Shown piece after piece: positions 6,212 to 6,484 of a stretch of 6,484 bases of DNA (position 1 is the stretch's first letter; every line of letters begins with the position of its first letter). Source of the DNA: an uncultured Leptotrichia sp. (GTDB taxonomy: Bacteria > Fusobacteriota > Fusobacteriia > Fusobacteriales > Leptotrichiaceae). The notes beneath the pieces are model-generated. The model saw only the letters and a list, made by a program, of their open reading frames with translations, was not told where the DNA came from and made no database searches. The translations under genes and the position numbers were made by a program. The stretch is from assembly GCA_938017765.1 (NCBI GenBank), contig CALIJH010000101.1, forward strand, positions 1-6,484, read 5' to 3'.

Positions 6212-6240
6212 TAGAAATAAACTAAAAAATTTAGTATAAT
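6212..6240 (+). promoter_or_regulatory. Sigma70-like promoter downstream of rho
   Basis: TAGAAA (6212-6217, 4 of 6 matches to TTGACA) lies 17 bases before a perfect TATAAT (6235-6240). Transcription would start near 6247 and run into the strong hairpin at 6281-6324. No protein gene follows it in that span. Confidence 0.5.
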
Positions 6241-6246
6241 AACAAT

Positions 6247-6324
6247 GTAGATAAACTTAGTTTTCTCATTTCTTATTCATAAAATAGCTATCGGAGAGTA
6301 TTTCTCTCCGATAGTTATTTTTTT
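6247..6324 (+). ncRNA. Candidate small RNA between rho and the next gene
   Basis: A promoter with TATAAT at 6235-6240 and a strong terminator at 6281-6324 bracket about 78 bases with no coding capacity. This is the arrangement expected of an intergenic small RNA with a 34-base unpaired, pyrimidine-rich 5' part (including TTTTCTCATTTCTTATTC) and a 3' terminator stem. It could equally be a tail of the rho transcript with a chance -10 match. No known RNA family is recognised. Confidence 0.3.
6281..6324 (+). terminator. Strong intrinsic terminator downstream of rho
   Basis: CTATCGGAGAG (6288-6298) pairs perfectly with CTCTCCGATAG (6304-6314) around the loop TATTT. The stem extends by seven further pairs (one G-T wobble, the rest A-T) to 6281 and 6321, for 18 pairs in all. 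A run of seven T (6318-6324) overlaps the end of the stem. It is the strongest hairpin I see in the window and probably ends the miaB-rho transcript and any transcript from the promoter at 6212-6240. Confidence 0.92.
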
Positions 6325-6416
6325 ATATTTTCGTATATATTGTAGATCAGTTTTTTAAATTTTTATCGGTTTTATAAAATATTTTTTAAAAAAAGGGTTT
6401 TTTTTATATATTAGAG

Positions 6417-6446
6417 TAGAAAATAATTGAAAATTAATCGTATAAT
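6417..6446 (+). promoter_or_regulatory. Second promoter at the window end, directed downstream
   Basis: TAGAAA (6417-6422) lies 18 bases before a perfect TATAAT (6441-6446). Both elements, and the preceding GAG, are identical to those of the promoter at 6212-6240. It probably serves a gene that begins beyond the window. The local A/T runs make a chance match possible. Confidence 0.4.
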
Positions 6447-6484
6447 TAAAAAAATTATTATATTATGTATATAAAAATCTAATT

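Larger units (their letters stand above)
6137..6484. other. 348-base intergenic region without a convincing protein gene
   Basis: No reading frame of useful length with a ribosome site is present on either strand. The ATGs at 6245 and 6465 reach stops after one and five codons. The region holds a weak stem after rho (6160-6207), a promoter (6212-6240), a possible small RNA ending in a strong terminator (6281-6324), then about 90 bases of A/T runs and a second promoter (6417-6446) directed out of the window. Confidence 0.75.

Noticed and set aside
6388..6405. Run of A, GGG, run of T that could fold as a hairpin
   Set aside because: A three-base loop with only A-T pairs is not a credible terminator or structured RNA; more likely homopolymer runs.

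Overview
This window is an AT-rich bacterial chromosomal segment with all genes on the + strand. Seven protein genes are recognisable. Low G+C, Lys/Asn/Ile/Glu-rich proteins, heavy use of AGA and A/T-ending codons and GGAGG-type ribosome sites, together with the gene content, suggest a Fusobacteriota member such as Leptotrichia or a relative. That assignment is an inference from composition and recall, not from a search.

Layout: (1) 1-807, a polysaccharide deacetylase, probably cut at its 5' end by the window edge. (2) 808-895, a gap with an extended -10 promoter and a small palindrome. (3) 896-3193, a tight run of four genes that is probably one operon: a small secreted RlpA-like double-psi beta-barrel protein, a FabG-type short-chain dehydrogenase (GTG start), a two-domain RNase H1 and a small secreted protein of unknown function. 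(4) 3194-3444, a gap with an intrinsic terminator (3313-3347), an extended -10 promoter (3359-3367) and a miaB leader carrying an 11-bp direct repeat. (5) 3445-6136, miaB (tRNA 2-methylthio modification, most likely GTG start at 3445) followed after 31 bases by rho (transcription termination factor). (6) 6137-6484, a 348-base gap without a convincing protein gene. It holds a sigma70-like promoter, a short segment that may be a small RNA, a strong 18-bp terminator hairpin, and a second promoter of the same design pointing out of the window.

Functionally, the first two genes both act on peptidoglycan in the envelope, while fabG, rnhA, miaB and rho are housekeeping genes of lipid or CoA metabolism, nucleic-acid maintenance, tRNA modification and transcription termination. 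I see no mobile element, CRISPR array, tRNA or rRNA, and no clearly novel multi-gene system. The points most worth a second look are an Asp-to-Asn change at the presumed catalytic position of the RlpA-like protein, cofactor and ACP-site differences in FabG, a candidate small RNA after rho, and lineage-specific features in the N-terminal half of Rho.
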